Under the pieces are notes generated by a model. It was not told where the DNA came from. It saw only the letters and a program-made list of their open reading frames with translations, and made no database searches. 64,000 bases of DNA. Origin: Variovorax saccharolyticus (GTDB taxonomy: Bacteria; Pseudomonadota; Gammaproteobacteria; Burkholderiales; Burkholderiaceae_C). A program made the translations under genes and the position numbers. Location: the NCBI RefSeq assembly GCF_030316765.1, contig NZ_JASZYT010000002.1, positions 248,001 through 312,000 on the forward strand, given 5' to 3'. Shown here in pieces: positions 16,395 through 28,988 of the stretch; the first letter of the stretch is position 1, and every line of letters starts with the position of its first letter.

Positions 16395-17240
16395 ATGTCC
16401 TCCCTGCCGCCCCTTTCCCGTCGCGAACGCTCCCTGCTGGCGCTGGCCGCGCTGCTGGTCGGCGCGGCGGTCCTCGGCCCGTCGGTGCCTGCGCCCGCGC
16501 TGGGGGGTGCTCCTTTCGCCGATGGTCAGCCGTGGCGGGCGCTGCCGAATGCGATGGACGTGCTCAGCAACCTGCCGTTCGCGGTGCTGGGCATCTGGGG
16601 CCTGCGCACCCTGCGCCGGCTGGACCGGGCCCACGAACAGCTGCAGGATGCGGCGCCGCTGCCGCAGGCCGAGGTGCAGCCCCCGGTCAACGCGCTCGAC
16701 TGCGCCTGGATGTTCTTCGCCGGCCTGGTCCTCACTGCGCTCGGCTCGGCCTTCTACCACCTGCAGCCGGACGACCTGCGGCTCGCGGCGGACCGGGCCG
16801 GCATGGCGGTGGCCTTCGCGGGACTGGTCGGCTTCGCGGTCTGCGAACGGGTCAGCGCCCGCGCCGGCTGGCCGGCCGCCTGGTTCACCTTCGGCGGCGG
16901 CTTGCTGGCGGCGGCGGTCTGTCATGTCAGCGGCAATGCCTTGCCCTGGGCGTTGCTGCAGCTGGGCGGCATGGCGCTGGTGCTGGCACTGGCGCTGACC
17001 CGGCCGGTGGCCGGCGCCATCGGCCTCAAGCTTGGCTGGGTGCTGTTCTTCTACGCGCTGGCCAAGCTGTTCGAGCTGGCCGACCATGCGATCTATGCGG
17101 CCACGCACCAGCTGCTGTCGGGCCACAGCCTCAAGCACCTGACCGCCGCGCTGGCGGCGCTCCCGGTGCTGCACGCGCTGCAGGCCATGGGCCGGCAGAC
17201 GCTGCGGCACAATCCGCACGCTGCTGTGTTGACCGCCTGA
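16395..17240 (+). CDS. ceramidase-like (CREST superfamily) membrane protein
   Basis: A 281-residue integral membrane protein with about seven hydrophobic segments. The pattern of the alkaline-ceramidase/CREST hydrolases is visible: NAMDVLSNLPFAVLGIWG early, GSAFYHLQPDDLRLAADRAG near residues 116-135 (His and Asp of the metal site), and GHSLKHLTAA near 241 (two further His). Such proteins are predicted zinc-dependent amide hydrolases acting on lipids. It precedes an acyltransferase fusion and a PAP2 phosphatase, fitting a lipid-remodelling role. The precise substrate is unknown. Confidence 0.75.
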   Translation: MSSLPPLSRRERSLLALAALLVGAAVLGPSVPAPALGGAPFADGQPWRALPNAMDVLSNLPFAVLGIWGLRTLRRLDRAHEQLQDAAPLPQAEVQPPVNALDCAWMFFAGLVLTALGSAFYHLQPDDLRLAADRAGMAVAFAGLVGFAVCERVSARAGWPAAWFTFGGGLLAAAVCHVSGNALPWALLQLGGMALVLALALTRPVAGAIGLKLGWVLFFYALAKLFELADHAIYAATHQLLSGHSLKHLTAALAALPVLHALQAMGRQTLRHNPHAAVLTA

Positions 17241-17278
17241 GACCTGGCGGGACCAGGCATTCCGGCCCCCCCCTTCGA

Positions 17279-19231
17279 ATGACACCCACCACCGAAGCCG
17301 CATCCGCCAGCCCGTCCGAGGGGCCCGCCCACACCAACCAGTTCGCACTGCTCGGGCAGCGTCGCTTCGCGCCCTTCTTCTGGACCCAGTTCGCCGGCGC
17401 GGCCAACGACAACCTGTTCAAGTTCGCCTTCACGGTGATGGTCACCTACCAGCTGCAGCTGGTCTGGATGCCGCCGGCGATGGCGGGACTGGCGATCGGC
17501 GCGCTGTTCATCCTGCCCTTCCTGCTGTTCTCGGCCACCGCCGGCCAGCTCACCGACAAGCACGACAAGACGAAGATGATCCGCTTCGTCAAGAACCTCG
17601 AGATCGCGATCATGGCGATCGCCGCCTGGGGCTTCATACGGGCCGACGCCGTGGTGCTGCTGGCCTGCGTGTTCCTCATGGGGCTGCACTCGACCCTGTT
17701 CGGCCCGGTGAAGTTCGCCTACCTGCCGCAGGTGCTGGCGCCGCGCGAGCTCACCGGCGGCAACGGCATGGTCGAGATGGGCACTTTCGTGGCCATCCTG
17801 CTCGGCCAGGTCGCCGGCGGCCTGCTGGTCGCCCTGCCGCAGGTCGGCCACGCCAGCGTCGCCGTCGCCTGCCTGCTGCTGGCGCTGGGCGGCCGTGCGA
17901 TGGCGCAGGCGATCCCGCCGGCCCCGGCCACCGACCCGGGCCTGGCGATGAACTGGAACCCGGTCAGCGAGACCTGGCGCAACCTCAAGCTCGCGCACGG
18001 CAATCTGGTGGTGTTCCGCTCGCTGCTGGGCATCTCCTGGATGTGGTTCTTCGGCGCGGTCTTCCTGGCCCAGTTCCCGAGTTTCGCGAAGGATGTGCTG
18101 CACGGCGACGAGCAGGTCGCCTCGCTGCTGCTGGTGGTGTTCTCGGTCGGCATCGGCGCCGGCTCGCTGCTGTGCGAGACGCTGAGCCGGCGCCAGGTCG
18201 AGATCGGCCTGGTGCCGCTGGGCGCGATCGGCATGAGCGTGTTCGCCGTCGACCTGTACTTCGCCTCGCGCGGGCTGCCGGCCGCAGCGCAGATGGGGCT
18301 CGGCGCCTTCACGGCCCAGCCCGCGCACTGGCGCGTGATGGCCGACCTGGGCCTGCTGTCGCTGTTCGCCGGGCTCTACAGCGTGCCGATGTACGCGCTG
18401 ATCCAGCTGCGCAGCCGGCCCACCCACCGGGCCCGTATCATCGCGGCCAACAACATCCTGAACGCGCTCTTCATGATCGCCAGCTCGGTCATCGCCGGGG
18501 CGCTGCTGAAGGCCGGCTTCACGATTCCGCAGATCTTCCTCATCACCGGCATCGCCAACGCGGTGGTCGCCTTCTACATCTTCATGCTGGTTCCCGAATA
18601 CCTGCTTCGCTTCCTGGCCTGGGTGCTCTCGCACTTCGTCTACCGCTTCGACATCCGGGGTCAGGAGCACATTCCGGCCGAGGGGCCGGCGGTGCTGGTC
18701 TGCAACCACGTGAGCTTCGTCGACGCGGTGCTGCTGATGGCCGCCAGCCCGCGACCGATCCGCTTCATCATGGACCACCGGATCTTCCGCGTGCCGGTGC
18801 TCGGCGCGCTGTTCCGGCTCGCCAAGGCGATCCCGATCGCGCCGCAGAAGGAAGACCCGGCCGCCTACGAGCAGGCCTTCGCCGACGCGGTGCAAGTGCT
18901 GCGCGAAGGCGATCTGCTCGCCATCTTCCCGGAGGGTGCGATCACGCGCGACGGCAGCCTGCAACCGTTCAAGGGCGGCGTCATGAAGATCCTCGAAGGC
19001 GCGCGGGCCGAGGGGGTCGAGCCGCCGGTGATCCCGATGGCGCTGACCAATCTCTGGGGCTCGTTCTTCAGCCGGATCGAGGCGCGTGACGGCCAGAACG
19101 TCGCCATGGTGCGGCCGTTCCGGCGCGGCTTCTTCAGCCGCGTCGGGCTGCGCGTCGGCAGCGCGATGCCTGGCGCCGAGGTCCGGCCCGAAACCCTGCA
19201 GCGGCGCGTGAGCGTGCTTCTCGGCACCTGA
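17279..19231 (+). CDS. MFS (LplT-like) transporter fused to PlsC acyltransferase
   Basis: A 650-residue fusion. Residues about 30-440 are a major-facilitator transporter with the AANDNLFKFAF start and the cytoplasmic loop DKHDKTKMIRF typical of LplT lysophospholipid flippases. Residues about 455-650 are a 1-acyl-glycerophosphate acyltransferase domain: VCNHVSFVDAV gives the HX4D motif near residue 477 and IFPEGAITRDG the second motif near 550. The combination resembles the N- and middle parts of Aas/LplT systems that take up and reacylate lysophospholipids; the acyl-ACP synthetase domain found in three-part fusions is absent. It sits between the ceramidase-like and PAP2 genes. Confidence 0.9.
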   Translation: MTPTTEAASASPSEGPAHTNQFALLGQRRFAPFFWTQFAGAANDNLFKFAFTVMVTYQLQLVWMPPAMAGLAIGALFILPFLLFSATAGQLTDKHDKTKMIRFVKNLEIAIMAIAAWGFIRADAVVLLACVFLMGLHSTLFGPVKFAYLPQVLAPRELTGGNGMVEMGTFVAILLGQVAGGLLVALPQVGHASVAVACLLLALGGRAMAQAIPPAPATDPGLAMNWNPVSETWRNLKLAHGNLVVFRSLLGISWMWFFGAVFLAQFPSFAKDVLHGDEQVASLLLVVFSVGIGAGSLLCETLSRRQVEIGLVPLGAIGMSVFAVDLYFASRGLPAAAQMGLGAFTAQPAHWRVMADLGLLSLFAGLYSVPMYALIQLRSRPTHRARIIAANNILNALFMIASSVIAGALLKAGFTIPQIFLITGIANAVVAFYIFMLVPEYLLRFLAWVLSHFVYRFDIRGQEHIPAEGPAVLVCNHVSFVDAVLLMAASPRPIRFIMDHRIFRVPVLGALFRLAKAIPIAPQKEDPAAYEQAFADAVQVLREGDLLAIFPEGAITRDGSLQPFKGGVMKILEGARAEGVEPPVIPMALTNLWGSFFSRIEARDGQNVAMVRPFRRGFFSRVGLRVGSAMPGAEVRPETLQRRVSVLLGT

Positions 19232-19241
19232 CGCCCGCCCG

Positions 19242-19895
19242 ATGCCCGGCCCCCACGAATTCCTGCACGCGATCACCTGGCTCGGTGACAGCGGCTTCCT
19301 GTTGCCCGCCGCCCTCTGGATCACGGTCTGGCTCGGCATCCGCAGCCCCACCCGCCCGCTGGCGCTGCTGTGGATCCTGCTGTTCGGCTTCGGCGGCGGG
19401 CTGATCGCGACCTCGAAGATCGCCTTCCTGGGCTGGGGCATCGGCAGCGCCAGGCTCGACTTCACGGGCTTCAGTGGCCACACGGCGATCGCGGCCAGCG
19501 TCTGGCCGGTCGCCTGCTGGCTGGCGGTCTCGCGCTGGGAGCATCCCGTGCGGGTCGCGGCGGCGGTCTTCGGATGGCTGCTCGCCGCCTTCATCGGGCT
19601 GACCCGGCTGGCGCTCGACGCCCATTCGGTGTCGGAGGTGGTCGCCGGCTATGCGCTGGGCGTCGCGGTCAGCGGCATCTTCCTCTGGTGGCAGCATCGA
19701 CTGCCGCACCCCCGCATCAGCTGGACGCTGGTGCTGCTGAGCCTGGCGACCCCGGTGCTGTTCCTCAAGCCCGGCACGCCGGCGCCGACCCAGGGGCTGC
19801 TCGAAAGGATCGCGGTGCGGCTGGCCGGGATCGAGCAGCCTTTCACGCGCGCCGATCTGCTGGCGGGGCGTCGGACACCGCTGGGTATCAAGTAA
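19242..19895 (+). CDS. PAP2-family phosphatase
   Basis: A 217-residue membrane phosphatase with about six hydrophobic segments. The second PAP2 motif reads FSGH (usually PSGH) within LDFTGFSGHTAIAAS, and the third reads TRLALDAHSVSEVVAGY with the catalytic His; the first motif is poorly conserved. It should dephosphorylate lipid phosphates such as phosphatidic acid or undecaprenyl diphosphate. It starts 11 bases after the acyltransferase fusion, so the three membrane genes look like one operon. Confidence 0.82.
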   Translation: MPGPHEFLHAITWLGDSGFLLPAALWITVWLGIRSPTRPLALLWILLFGFGGGLIATSKIAFLGWGIGSARLDFTGFSGHTAIAASVWPVACWLAVSRWEHPVRVAAAVFGWLLAAFIGLTRLALDAHSVSEVVAGYALGVAVSGIFLWWQHRLPHPRISWTLVLLSLATPVLFLKPGTPAPTQGLLERIAVRLAGIEQPFTRADLLAGRRTPLGIK

Positions 19896-19919
19896 CGATA
19901 CCGGCGGCGCACGGTATCG
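19896..19919. promoter_or_regulatory. perfect 8-base inverted repeat after PAP2 gene
   Basis: CGATACCG and CGGTATCG are perfect inverted arms around an 8-base spacer, starting on the base after the PAP2 stop codon. The GATACCG core matches the arm at 16292. No T-run follows, so an operator is more likely than a terminator. Confidence 0.4.
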
Positions 19920-19953
19920 CCACCGTGCCATTAATGCATCCCGGGCGGCGAGG

Positions 19954-19980
19954 GCGCGGACCATGATCCGCGCACTTTTT
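19954..19980 (+). terminator. intrinsic terminator after PAP2 gene
   Basis: GCGCGGA pairs with TCCGCGC around a six-base loop and is followed by ACTTTTT. It ends the membrane-lipid group. Confidence 0.65.
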
Positions 19981-20003
19981 CACACCCTGGCGGAGAGGAC
20001 CCC

Positions 20004-20162
20004 ATGAAGCAGTACCTGCTCACTTTCCTGGTCGCGGCCTGCGCGGCCTGCACCCACATCGTCGCGCCGGCCAAGGCCCCGGCGCAGGGCGACGCCCTCG
20101 CCACCTCGTCGATGCTGCCGGCCATGGGGCGGGTCCTGCCGCAGGGCGGAAATCCGTGGTGA
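20004..20162 (+). CDS. small exported peptide, hypothetical
   Basis: A 52-residue ORF with a hydrophobic N-terminal signal (MKQYLLTFLVAACAACTHIV) and a strong ribosome binding site (GAGAGGA) eight bases upstream. The two Cys residues after the hydrophobic stretch could serve as a lipobox-like site, though the pattern is not canonical. It follows a terminator, so it probably opens a new transcription unit. Its stop overlaps a GTG start of the next small ORF. No family recognised. Confidence 0.5.
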   Translation: MKQYLLTFLVAACAACTHIVAPAKAPAQGDALATSSMLPAMGRVLPQGGNPW

Positions 20163-20476
20163 GCCGTCAGTCCACCAATTTCGGTCCCTACGAGCACGAG
20201 TACCGCCAGCGGGTGTCGCGTCCGCAGCACCTCGCGAAGCTGGGGCTGCAGGCCGCGGCGATGGCCGCGACCGTGATCGTGGCCGGCGTGTTCGTGTTCC
20301 CGATGGACCCGGATGCGCGGCAGGCCATCGTCCAGAATCAGCCCGCAGGGATCGTCCCGTCGTCAACAGAGGAAGAATGCAATGAGCAAGGCACTGCGCC
20401 TGTCCGAAAAGTGGTTTCGCCGCGGCCTCTGGGTGGTGGCGATTGTGTTCGCCAGCTTCCTGGTCGGGCTCGGTAG
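20159..20476 (+). CDS. small single-pass membrane protein, hypothetical
   Basis: A possible 105-residue ORF starting GTG at 20159, overlapping the preceding stop (GTGA). Residues about 30-48 are hydrophobic (LGLQAAAMAATVIVAGVFVF). The first 65 residues look protein-like, but the last 30 are an out-of-frame reading of the next gene, whose start at 20382 lies inside this ORF. The true end is therefore uncertain, and a frameshift near the end is possible, as one is evident in the next gene. No family recognised. Confidence 0.4.
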   Translation: MSRQSTNFGPYEHEYRQRVSRPQHLAKLGLQAAAMAATVIVAGVFVFPMDPDARQAIVQNQPAGIVPSSTEEECNEQGTAPVRKVVSPRPLGGGDCVRQLPGRAR

Positions 20477-21477
20477 CACGAGTCGGCGACCTGCCCCAGG
20501 TCGAGCACCGGCTCGAACTCGACGACTTCATCGACCGCGCGGCGGCCGACCCGCTGCGCGACACGGTGCGCGAGGCCGAGCGCAGCGAGCAGCAGGCCGC
20601 GCGCGAGCGCGAGCAGGCGGATCTCAAGCTGGTCACGGCGCAGCAGGCCAGCCGGGCGGCGCGCGAGACCTTCGGCAACTGGCTCGCCACCCGCCGCGCC
20701 ACCGCCCAGCCCGACCAGGACACCGAGCTGATCGCCCGCACCCGGGCGCTCGACGCGCTGAAGTCGAAGGAGGACGAGGCCGAGCGCAACGTGGTGGCGC
20801 AGCGGCAGATCGCGCTCGACGGCCGGCAGTCGCGGCAGCGGGCCCAGCAGCAGCTCGCGGTGCTCGAGGAGGCGGCGCGCAAGAAGCTCGAAGCCGAGAA
20901 CCGCAAGGTCGAGCTGCGCGTCTTCCTGTACCGGCTGGCGCTCACGCTGCCGCTGCTGGTGATCGCCGGCTGGCTGTTCGCGAAGAAGCGCAAGAGCAGC
21001 TGGTGGCCCTTCGTGTGGGGCTTCATCTACTTCGCGCTGTTCGCCTTCTTCGTCGAACTGGTGCCCTACCTGCCGAGCTACGGCGGCTACGTGCGCTACG
21101 TGGTGGGCATCGTGGTGACCGTGCTGGTCGGGCGCTACGCGATCCTGGCGCTCAACCGCTACCTGGCGCGGCAGAAGCTCGCGGAGGCGCAACCCGAGAC
21201 GGTGCGGCGCAACGAGCTGAGCTACGACACGGCCTTGGCGCGGCTGGCCAAGAGCGTGTGTCCGGGCTGCGAGCGTCCGGTGGACCTCAAGAACACCGAG
21301 ATCGACTTCTGCCCGCACTGCGGCATCGGCCTGTTCGACCATTGCCGGGCCTGCGATGCGCGCAAGAGCGCCTTCGCCAAGTTCTGCCACGCCTGCGGCA
21401 CGGCGGCGGAAGCGGCGGGCACGCCTCCCGCACCGTTGCCCGGCCCGCTTCAGGTCCAGCCGGCGTCCACCACGTAG
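20382..21477 (+). pseudogene. zinc-ribbon membrane protein interrupted by a frameshift
   Basis: Translation starts at ATG 20382 (MSKALRLSEKWFRRGLWVVA, first membrane segment), behind AGAGGAAGA. Near 20472-20484 the coding frame moves by one base: frame one gives FLVGLGS then nonsense, while the next frame continues VGDLPQVEHRLELDDFIDRA to the stop at 21477. The downstream part has a long Ala/Arg/Glu coiled coil (about residues 60-160), two or three membrane segments and a C-terminal double zinc ribbon (CPGCERP, CPHCGIG, CRACDAR, CHACGTA). The rest of the gene is undamaged, so a recent mutation, a base-calling error or programmed shift are all possible. It overlaps the convergent SDR by 28 bases. 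Confidence 0.65.
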
Positions 21478-22229
21478 TCCTGGGCGGTGCACATCTTCGA
21501 ATCGTCGGCGGCGAGGAACAGCGCCATGCTGGCGATGTCCTCGGCCATCACACGGCCCGGCAGGCACTGGGCGGCGTCGATCTCGGCGGCCGATTCGGGC
21601 TTGACCCACAGGCGCAGCTGGCGCTCGGTCATGACCCAGCCCGGCACGATCGAGTTGACCCGGATGCGGGCCTTGCCGAGGTCGCGCGCCAGCGAGCGCG
21701 TGAGTCCGCGCGCGGCCGACTTGCAGGCCTGGTAGACCGGGTAGCCGGCGCCCTTGATCATCCAGCTGATCGAGCCGAAGTTGATGATCGAGCCGCCGCC
21801 GAGCCCGCGCATGTCGTCGGCCACCGCCTGGGCAGCGAAGAACTGGTGCTTGAAGTTGACCGCCACCAGGCGATCGAAATCTTCGCTCGTGACGTCGGCC
21901 ATCTGGTGGCGGCGGTCGTTGGCGGCATTGTTGAGCAGCACCTGGATCGGCCCGAAGTGCGCCCGCACCGCGGCGATCGCGGCGCCCAGCGCGGCCACAT
22001 CGGTGACATCGCAGACCTGGAACAGCGGCGCGTTGCTGCCGCCCAGCTGCTGCGCCAGCGCGCTGCCGGCGGCGGCGTCGAGGTCGCAGAAGCCGACCCG
22101 CGCGCCCTGCGCATGGAAGGCGCGCACCAGGCTCTCGCCGATGCCGGAGGCGCCGCCGGAAATGAAGACGGTGCGCCCGGCCAGCGACGGGTAGATGGCG
22201 GAGGGGGCAGGGGAGGTCGATGAGGTCAT
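21450..22229 (-). CDS. SDR-family oxidoreductase
   Basis: A 259-residue short-chain dehydrogenase/reductase. The cofactor motif is SGGASGIGES near residue 25, NNAA occurs in VLLNNAANDR, and the catalytic Ser-Tyr-Lys set is in INFGSISWM and GYPVYQACKSAARG. The C terminus DYVVDAGWT is usual for classical SDRs. The Asp after beta-2 (FCDLD) suggests NAD preference. The nearby aldose epimerase, divergent by 88 bases, points to a sugar dehydrogenase, which remains inference. The start at 22229 (MTSSTSP) was preferred over a longer in-frame start. Confidence 0.9.
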   Translation of the reverse strand: MTSSTSPAPSAIYPSLAGRTVFISGGASGIGESLVRAFHAQGARVGFCDLDAAAGSALAQQLGGSNAPLFQVCDVTDVAALGAAIAAVRAHFGPIQVLLNNAANDRRHQMADVTSEDFDRLVAVNFKHQFFAAQAVADDMRGLGGGSIINFGSISWMIKGAGYPVYQACKSAARGLTRSLARDLGKARIRVNSIVPGWVMTERQLRLWVKPESAAEIDAAQCLPGRVMAEDIASMALFLAADDSKMCTAQDYVVDAGWT

Positions 22230-22317
22230 GCGCAAATTCTGACCGCCACCCGTGCCGCTCGCCACCCGTGTGAACGAGAATGCCCGCGTTCGCAACCGCT
22301 GACGGGATGCCCATCGC

Positions 22318-25668
<3,351 letters not shown>

Positions 25669-25672
<4 letters not shown>

Positions 25673-26712
25673 GGCCGCACCCGCTCCAGCAGCATGGCGT
25701 CGCCGTAGCTGAAGAAGCGGTAGCGTTCGCGGATCGCGTGGGCGTAGAGCGCCATCACGCGCTCGTAGCCGGCGAAGGCGCTGACCAGCATCATCAGCGT
25801 GCTCTTGGGCAGGTGGAAGTTGGTGACCAGCAGGTCGACATGCGCGAACTCGAAGCCCGGCGTGATGAAGATCCGGGTGTCGCCGCTGGCCTCGCCGCTG
25901 CGGGCCCAGCTCTCGAGCGTGCGCACGGTGGTGGTGCCGACCGCGACCACCCGGCCGCCGCGGGCCTTGCACTCGGCGATGGCGCGCTGCGTGGCCTGCG
26001 GCACGTCGTAGCGCTCCGCGTGCATCGCGTGTTCGGCGATGTTCTCGGTCTTCACGGGCTGGAAGGTGCCGGCGCCCACGTGCAGCGTGACGCTGGCGCG
26101 CTGGACCCCGCGGGCGTCGAGCTCGGACAGCAGCGCGGCGTCGAAATGCAGGGCCGCGGTGGGCGCCGCGACCGCGCCGGGCACGCGCGCGAACACCGTC
26201 TGGTAGCGGCTCTCGTCGGCGGCCGAATCGGCGTGCGTGATGTAGGGCGGCAGCGGCACGTGGCCGCAGCGCTCCATCAGCGCGTAGGGGTCCTCGCCCG
26301 CCGGGCCGTCGAAACGAAAGCGGAACAGGGCGCCGTCCTCCTCGGGCCAGCGGCCCAGCAGCGTGGCCGTGAAGCCGCCCGTCATGGCCAGCGTGGTGCC
26401 GACGGGCGGCTTCTTGCTGACTTTCATGTGGGCCACGACCTCGGCGCCCTGGAGCACCCGCTCGACCAGCAGTTCGAGCTTGCCGCCGGTGGGCTTCTCG
26501 CCGAAAAGCCGGGCCTTGACCACCCGCGTGTCGTTGAACACCAGCAGGTCGCCGCTGCGCAGCAGCGAAGGCAGCTGGTTGAAGATGCGGTCGACCGGCG
26601 CCGGGCCGGTGCCGTCGAGCAGGCGCGAGGCGCTGCGCTCGGCGGCGGGATGCTGGGCCACCAGTTCGGGCGGCAGATTGAAATCGAAATCGGAAAGCGT
26701 GAAGGCGCGCAT
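25669..26712 (-). CDS. queA: S-adenosylmethionine:tRNA ribosyltransferase-isomerase
   Basis: A 347-residue QueA, which transfers and isomerises the ribosyl group of SAM onto preQ1-tRNA to give epoxyqueuosine. Conserved sequences are [20 protein letters not shown] at the start, [43 protein letters not shown] and [18 protein letters not shown]. Length is normal for the family. It heads the queA-sugar dehydrogenase-tgt minus-strand operon and is divergent from recG, with 79 bases between starts. Confidence 0.97.
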
Positions 26713-26791
26713 GGTGCTTGAGGGCCGGACGGGCCCGTGCCAAGGAGGCATGGGAAAGAGGGAGCGGCGAAGAGCCGGGCAGAATTGTCCC

Positions 26792-28942
26792 ATGCCCGCC
26801 GCGTCCAAGTCCCCACCAGCAGAAAAGCCCGTTGCCGCACCCGCGCCCGGCACCGGCCTCAGCGCGGTGCAGAGGGCGCTGCGCAAGCTCGGCCTGCTGC
26901 GCGACATCGACTTCGCGCTCTACCTGCCGATGCGCTACGAGGACGAGACCCGCATCGTGCGGCTGGCGGACGTGCGCGACGGCGAGATGGCGCAGATCGA
27001 GGCGGTCGTGACCGAGAGCGAGGTCGTGTTCCGCCCGCGGCGCCAGCTGATCGTGACCGTGGACGACGGCAGCGACACCTGCCAGCTGCGCTTCTTCAAT
27101 TTCTATCCCTCGCAGCACAAGCAGCTCGCGGTCGGCGCCCGGGTGCGCGTGCGCGGCGAGGTGCGCGGCGGCTTCATCGGGCGGCAGATGATGCATCCGG
27201 CCGTCAAGGCCGCGGGCACCCAGCTTCCCGAGGCGCTGACGCCGGTCTATTCGACCATCGCGGGCCTGGCCCAGCCGGTGCTGCGGCGCGAGGTCCGCAG
27301 CGGCCTGGCGCGGGCGGTGCTCGACGAGACCCTGCCCGCGGGCGCCGCGCCGCCCGGCGCCTGGGACCTTCGAAGCGCGCTGAGCTTCCTGCACTATCCC
27401 GCGCCCGACGTCTCGATGGCGACGCTGGAGGATCACAGCCATCCGGCCTGGCAGCGGCTCAAGGCCGACGAGCTGCTGGCGCAGCAGCTGTCGCAGTTGC
27501 AGGCGCGGCGTGCGCGGGCGGCGCAGCAGGCGCCGGTGCTGGGCGCCGCGCCTGCGGGTGCATCGCTGCACAGCGAGCTGCTGGCCGCGCTGCCCTTCGC
27601 ATTGACCGGTGCGCAGCAGCGCGTGGGCGACGAGATCACGCGTGACCTGGCGCGCGCGCTGCCGATGCATCGGCTGCTGCAGGGCGACGTCGGCTCCGGC
27701 AAGACCGTGGTGGCGGCGCTGGCTGCGGCGCGCTGCATCGACGCCGGCCACCAGTGCGCGCTGATGGCGCCGACCGAAATCCTCGCGGCCCAGCACTTCG
27801 GCAAGCTGGTCGGCTGGCTTGATCCGCTGCTGGCCGAGCGGGGCTTGCGCGTCGCCTGGCTCACCGGCAGCCAGAAGAAGAAGGAGCGCGACCAGATGTC
27901 GGCCGCGGTCGAGAGCGGCGAGGCGGCGCTGGTGATCGGCACCCACGCCGTGATCTCCGAGAAGGTGCATTTCAGGAGGCTCGCGCTGGCGATCATCGAC
28001 GAGCAGCACCGCTTCGGCGTCGCCCAGCGGCTGGCCTTGCGCGGCAAGGCGGTCGGCCGCAATGGCGACCCTGAGGCCGGCTTGGGGCGGCCCGGCGCCG
28101 GACTCGAACCGCATCTGCTGATGATGAGCGCGACGCCGATCCCGCGCACGCTGGCCATGAGCTACTACGCCGACCTCGATGTCTCCACGCTCGACGAGCT
28201 GCCGCCGGGCCGCACGCCGATCGTTACCAAGCTGGTGGCCGAGCACCGCCGCGACGAGGTCATCGACCGGATCCAGGCCCAGCTGCAGCAGGGGCGGCAG
28301 GTCTACTGGGTCTGCCCGCTGATCGAGGAGAGCGAGGCGGTCGACCTGCGCAACGCCACCGAGACCCGCGATGAACTGGCGGACGCGCTCGGCGAACAGG
28401 TCGGCGTCGGCCTGCTGCATTCGCGCATGCCGACCGCGGAGAAGCAGGCGGTCATGGAGAGCTTCACCGCCAACAGGCTGCAGGTGCTGGTCAGCACCAC
28501 GGTGATCGAGGTCGGGGTCGACGTGCCCAATGCCTCGCTGATGGTGATCGAGCATGCCGAGCGCTTCGGGCTCTCGCAGCTGCACCAGCTGCGAGGCCGG
28601 GTCGGCCGCGGCGCCGCGGCCTCGGCCTGCGTGCTGCTGTACGCGCCCAACGAAGGCGGCCGCGTGGGCGAGACCGCGCGCGCGCGGCTCAAGGCCATGG
28701 CCGAGACCGCCGACGGCTTCGAGATCGCGCGCCGCGACCTCGAGATCCGCGGTCCGGGCGAATTCCTCGGGGCGCGCCAGTCGGGTGCGCCGCTGCTGCG
28801 CTTCGCCGACCTCAGCACCGACCTCGTGCTGCTCGACTGGGCCCGGGAGCTGGCGCCGCGGATGCTCGACCGGCATCCAGGACTCGCCGCCAGGCACGTG
28901 GACCGATGGCTAGGAAGCAAGGCCGAGTACCTCAAGGCCTGA
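26792..28942 (+). CDS. recG: ATP-dependent DNA helicase RecG
   Basis: A 716-residue RecG, which remodels stalled replication forks and Holliday junctions. The N-terminal wedge domain (about residues 40-200) is followed by helicase motifs: GDVGSGKT near 298, the DEQH box in [13 protein letters not shown] near 400, [13 protein letters not shown], and motif [11 protein letters not shown]. Between DEQH and SATP the protein has a Gly-rich extra loop of about 14 residues, [16 protein letters not shown] (near 424-437), encoded partly by a sequence also found in the intergenic repeat at 12285-12312. The start at 26792 is the first ATG that leaves room for a queA promoter. Confidence 0.96.
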   Translation: MPAASKSPPAEKPVAAPAPGTGLSAVQRALRKLGLLRDIDFALYLPMRYEDETRIVRLADVRDGEMAQIEAVVTESEVVFRPRRQLIVTVDDGSDTCQLRFFNFYPSQHKQLAVGARVRVRGEVRGGFIGRQMMHPAVKAAGTQLPEALTPVYSTIAGLAQPVLRREVRSGLARAVLDETLPAGAAPPGAWDLRSALSFLHYPAPDVSMATLEDHSHPAWQRLKADELLAQQLSQLQARRARAAQQAPVLGAAPAGASLHSELLAALPFALTGAQQRVGDEITRDLARALPMHRLLQGDVGSGKTVVAALAAARCIDAGHQCALMAPTEILAAQHFGKLVGWLDPLLAERGLRVAWLTGSQKKKERDQMSAAVESGEAALVIGTHAVISEKVHFRRLALAIIDEQHRFGVAQRLALRGKAVGRNGDPEAGLGRPGAGLEPHLLMMSATPIPRTLAMSYYADLDVSTLDELPPGRTPIVTKLVAEHRRDEVIDRIQAQLQQGRQVYWVCPLIEESEAVDLRNATETRDELADALGEQVGVGLLHSRMPTAEKQAVMESFTANRLQVLVSTTVIEVGVDVPNASLMVIEHAERFGLSQLHQLRGRVGRGAAASACVLLYAPNEGGRVGETARARLKAMAETADGFEIARRDLEIRGPGEFLGARQSGAPLLRFADLSTDLVLLDWARELAPRMLDRHPGLAARHVDRWLGSKAEYLKA
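28074..28101 (+). repeat. type 2 repeat block embedded in recG
   Basis: Twenty-eight bases here match 12285-12312, with one mismatch at the seventh base; the last 21 bases (CTTGGGGCGGCCCGGCGCCG plus G) are identical. It codes in frame for part of a Gly-rich loop of RecG that is variable in length among homologues. Confidence 0.55.
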
Positions 28943-28988
28943 CCGAAGGGCGGGGCAAGCCGGGGGCGAGCAATAATTGACGAAAGCT

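Noticed and set aside
28083-28110. tRNA T-arm-like sequence (GGACTCGAACC) in recG
   Set aside because: No cloverleaf can be drawn around it and it is in coding sequence with a clear frame.
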